A stretch of DNA of 5,846 nucleotides from Paracoccaceae bacterium (lineage in GTDB: Bacteria > Pseudomonadota > Alphaproteobacteria > Rhodobacterales > Rhodobacteraceae): positions 1 to 5,846 of the forward strand of contig JALQTL010000160.1 of assembly GCA_023260935.1 (NCBI GenBank). Direction: 5' to 3'. The position numbers and the translations under genes were made by a program. The notes under the pieces were generated by a model. The model saw only the letters and a list, made by a program, of their open reading frames with translations. It was not told where the DNA came from and did no database searches. Below are positions 4,493 through 5,846 of this stretch, in pieces; positions within the stretch are counted from its first letter, which is position 1; each line of letters begins with the position of its first letter.

Positions 4493-5846
4493 TCACTTGA
4501 TCCGGTACCAGTCCTGGGCGTTCCACATCTCGGTATCCCAGACGTTCAGGACAACGCCGCCCAAGCTGTTGGAATGGGCCGACAGACGGCCGCGATCCAC
4601 CAGCGGAACGATCGTATAGGTGTCCTTGGTCAGCATCTCGTTCATGCGGATCACCAGTTCGGCGCGCTTCGACTCCTCCCGGGTCTGAAGCAACTCTGCC
4701 ACCAGCGCATCATAGGCCGGGTCGCAGAAGCGGTTGATGTTTTCGCCCTGCCACTGGGTTTCGGGGCGCGGGGCCTTGTCGCAGGTATATTGCGCGACAT
4801 AGGGCTCCGGGTCGGTACCGTCGAAGTTGTTGGCATACATTTCGACATCGGCATAGAACTTCTGGAAGGTGTCGGGCGAACCCGGATCACCGCCGAAATA
4901 GACGCCGGCATCGATCGACTTCAGTTCGACATCCACGCCCAGCTCGTTCCACCAGCCCTTGATCAGCGCCTGGAAGTCCTGACGGACGGGGTTGACCGAG
5001 GTTTGGTACAGAAGCTTGAACTTCTTGCCATCCTTTTCGCGGATGCCATCCGCACCCACGGTCCAGCCGGCTTCATCCAGCAATGCCTTGGCGCCTTCCA
5101 TGTCCTGCACAAGGCAGTCGGTGTTGGGCGAGGCATAGATGGCCGGGGCGGGAACAAGGTTGCAGGTCGGACGGCCCGATTCGCCATAGCCGATCTCGAC
5201 CAGCAGGTTGCGGTCGATGGCCATCGACAGCGCCTTGCGCACGCGCACATCCGACAGGATCGGGTGCGGATGCTTGGCGGTTGACCGCTCGCCTTCCGGC
5301 AGGTCGGGCGACGGGTCGGTCAGGTTCATTTCGATCCGTTCCACCAGCGTGCCAAAGCCGTTGACGAACTGGCCCTTGCCGCCGGCCGTCATCTGGGCCT
5401 GAAGTTCGGGGTTGATCTGGGTGTTCCAGGCATAGTCGAATTCGCCGGTTTCCATGACCGCGCGTGCGGCCGAGGCCGCATCGCCGCCCCCCTTGACAGA
5501 CAGCGTGGCAAAGGCGGGCTTTGCCGGATCGCGGTAATACGGGTTGGCTTCCATTTCGACGGTGTCATTCACCTTGAATTCGGTCACGCGGAAGGGGCCG
5601 GTGCCGATGGGGTTGAAGTTCGCCTCGGTGCAGGTGGGGGCCGCAGCACCCAGGCAGTTGGCGAACTGCGCCTTTTGCAGGATGGGCGAGGTGCCGCCCA
5701 CGAAGGCGACGAATGGGTTTGGCTTCGGGCCGGTGAAGGTGACTTTTACGGTCAGCGGGTCCAGCGCCTCGACCGACTTCACGCCTTCATAACGGGCCAG
5801 CTGCGCGCAGCCGCCTTCGGGATGCATGCAGTATTCGGCCGTGAAC
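4493..5846 (-). CDS. Peptide-type ABC transporter substrate-binding protein (5' end beyond window)
   Basis: A periplasmic solute-binding protein of the SBP_bac_5 (DppA/OppA) family that delivers ligand to the two permeases encoded next. The window holds 450 C-terminal codons. The frame is open to the right edge (FTAEYC precedes the methionine at 5827, which is therefore internal), so the signal peptide and first lobe start are missing; family members are usually about 500-600 residues. Seen in fragment numbering: LDPLTVKVTFTGPKPNPF (about 28-45); the conserved PIGTGPFRVTEF (79-90) and NPYYRD (101-106); DVRVRKALSMAIDRNLLVE (199-217); and AKALLDEAGW (252-261). The C-terminal WNAQDWYRIK is typical. 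Eight cysteines fall into four close pairs (6/13, 64/72, 228/244, 355/374), suggesting disulfides in the periplasm. The ligand cannot be told from sequence; peptides are the default guess. Confidence 0.95.
   Translation of the reverse strand, partial: FTAEYCMHPEGGCAQLARYEGVKSVEALDPLTVKVTFTGPKPNPFVAFVGGTSPILQKAQFANCLGAAAPTCTEANFNPIGTGPFRVTEFKVNDTVEMEANPYYRDPAKPAFATLSVKGGGDAASAARAVMETGEFDYAWNTQINPELQAQMTAGGKGQFVNGFGTLVERIEMNLTDPSPDLPEGERSTAKHPHPILSDVRVRKALSMAIDRNLLVEIGYGESGRPTCNLVPAPAIYASPNTDCLVQDMEGAKALLDEAGWTVGADGIREKDGKKFKLLYQTSVNPVRQDFQALIKGWWNELGVDVELKSIDAGVYFGGDPGSPDTFQKFYADVEMYANNFDGTDPEPYVAQYTCDKAPRPETQWQGENINRFCDPAYDALVAELLQTREESKRAELVIRMNEMLTKDTYTIVPLVDRGRLSAHSNSLGGVVLNVWDTEMWNAQDWYRIK

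Noticed and set aside
4397..5284. Plus-strand open frame of 295 codons opposite the binding-protein gene
   Set aside because: It is antisense to a well-supported SBP_bac_5 protein, with no recognisable domain and no ribosome-binding site of note.
5825..5827. Methionine codon at 5827 as the start of the binding protein
   Set aside because: The frame stays open upstream to the window edge (FTAEYC), the protein would lack a signal peptide, and conserved family sequence is expected before this point.

Overview
This is a GC-rich chromosomal segment whose proteins look alphaproteobacterial, most likely from the Rhodobacteraceae. The support is a GyrA with a QRDR of the HPHGDAAIYDAL type, a Usg-family small protein (a family I know from alphaproteobacteria), and an ArsR-type sensor resembling SqrR/BigR. 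The lineage is inferred from protein resemblance only; no rRNA or other phylogenetic marker lies in the window.

Layout. (1) 1-683, minus strand: the first 227 codons of gyrA, running off the left edge. (2) 684-840: a divergent promoter region. (3) 841/889-1158, plus strand: the small Usg-family gene, whose better-supported start is 889. (4) 1211-1951, plus strand: a classical short-chain dehydrogenase/reductase, possibly co-transcribed with usg. (5) 1981-2346, minus strand: an ArsR-family repressor that ends 29 bp from the SDR stop, so the two genes converge. (6) 2481-5846, minus strand: a dipeptide/oligopeptide-type ABC importer operon. In transcription order it holds a periplasmic substrate-binding protein (5' end beyond the right edge), a strong GC-rich hairpin with a TTTT run in the 94-nt gap, a DppB/OppB-like permease, and a DppC/OppC-like permease that overlaps the previous gene by 8 bp (ATGACTGA).

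How the genes work together. The binding protein and two permeases form the ligand-capture and channel parts of one importer. The ATPase subunits are not in the window, and the position just after the DppC-like gene, where they often lie, is occupied by the ArsR gene. The ArsR protein keeps two cysteines at the spacing I recall for the persulfide sensors SqrR and BigR (66 residues), so it probably responds to reactive sulfur. Its targets cannot be read from this window.

Nothing here is a clearly new biological system: all six genes belong to recognisable families. The points most worth a second look are the thiol-sensor signature, the intra-operon hairpin, the absence of adjacent ATPase genes, the four closely spaced cysteine pairs in the binding protein, and an inverted ATATTGAT pair in the gyrA/usg divergent region. 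No RNA genes, CRISPR arrays, insertion sequences or attachment sites were seen. There is no gene-free stretch longer than 300 bases.
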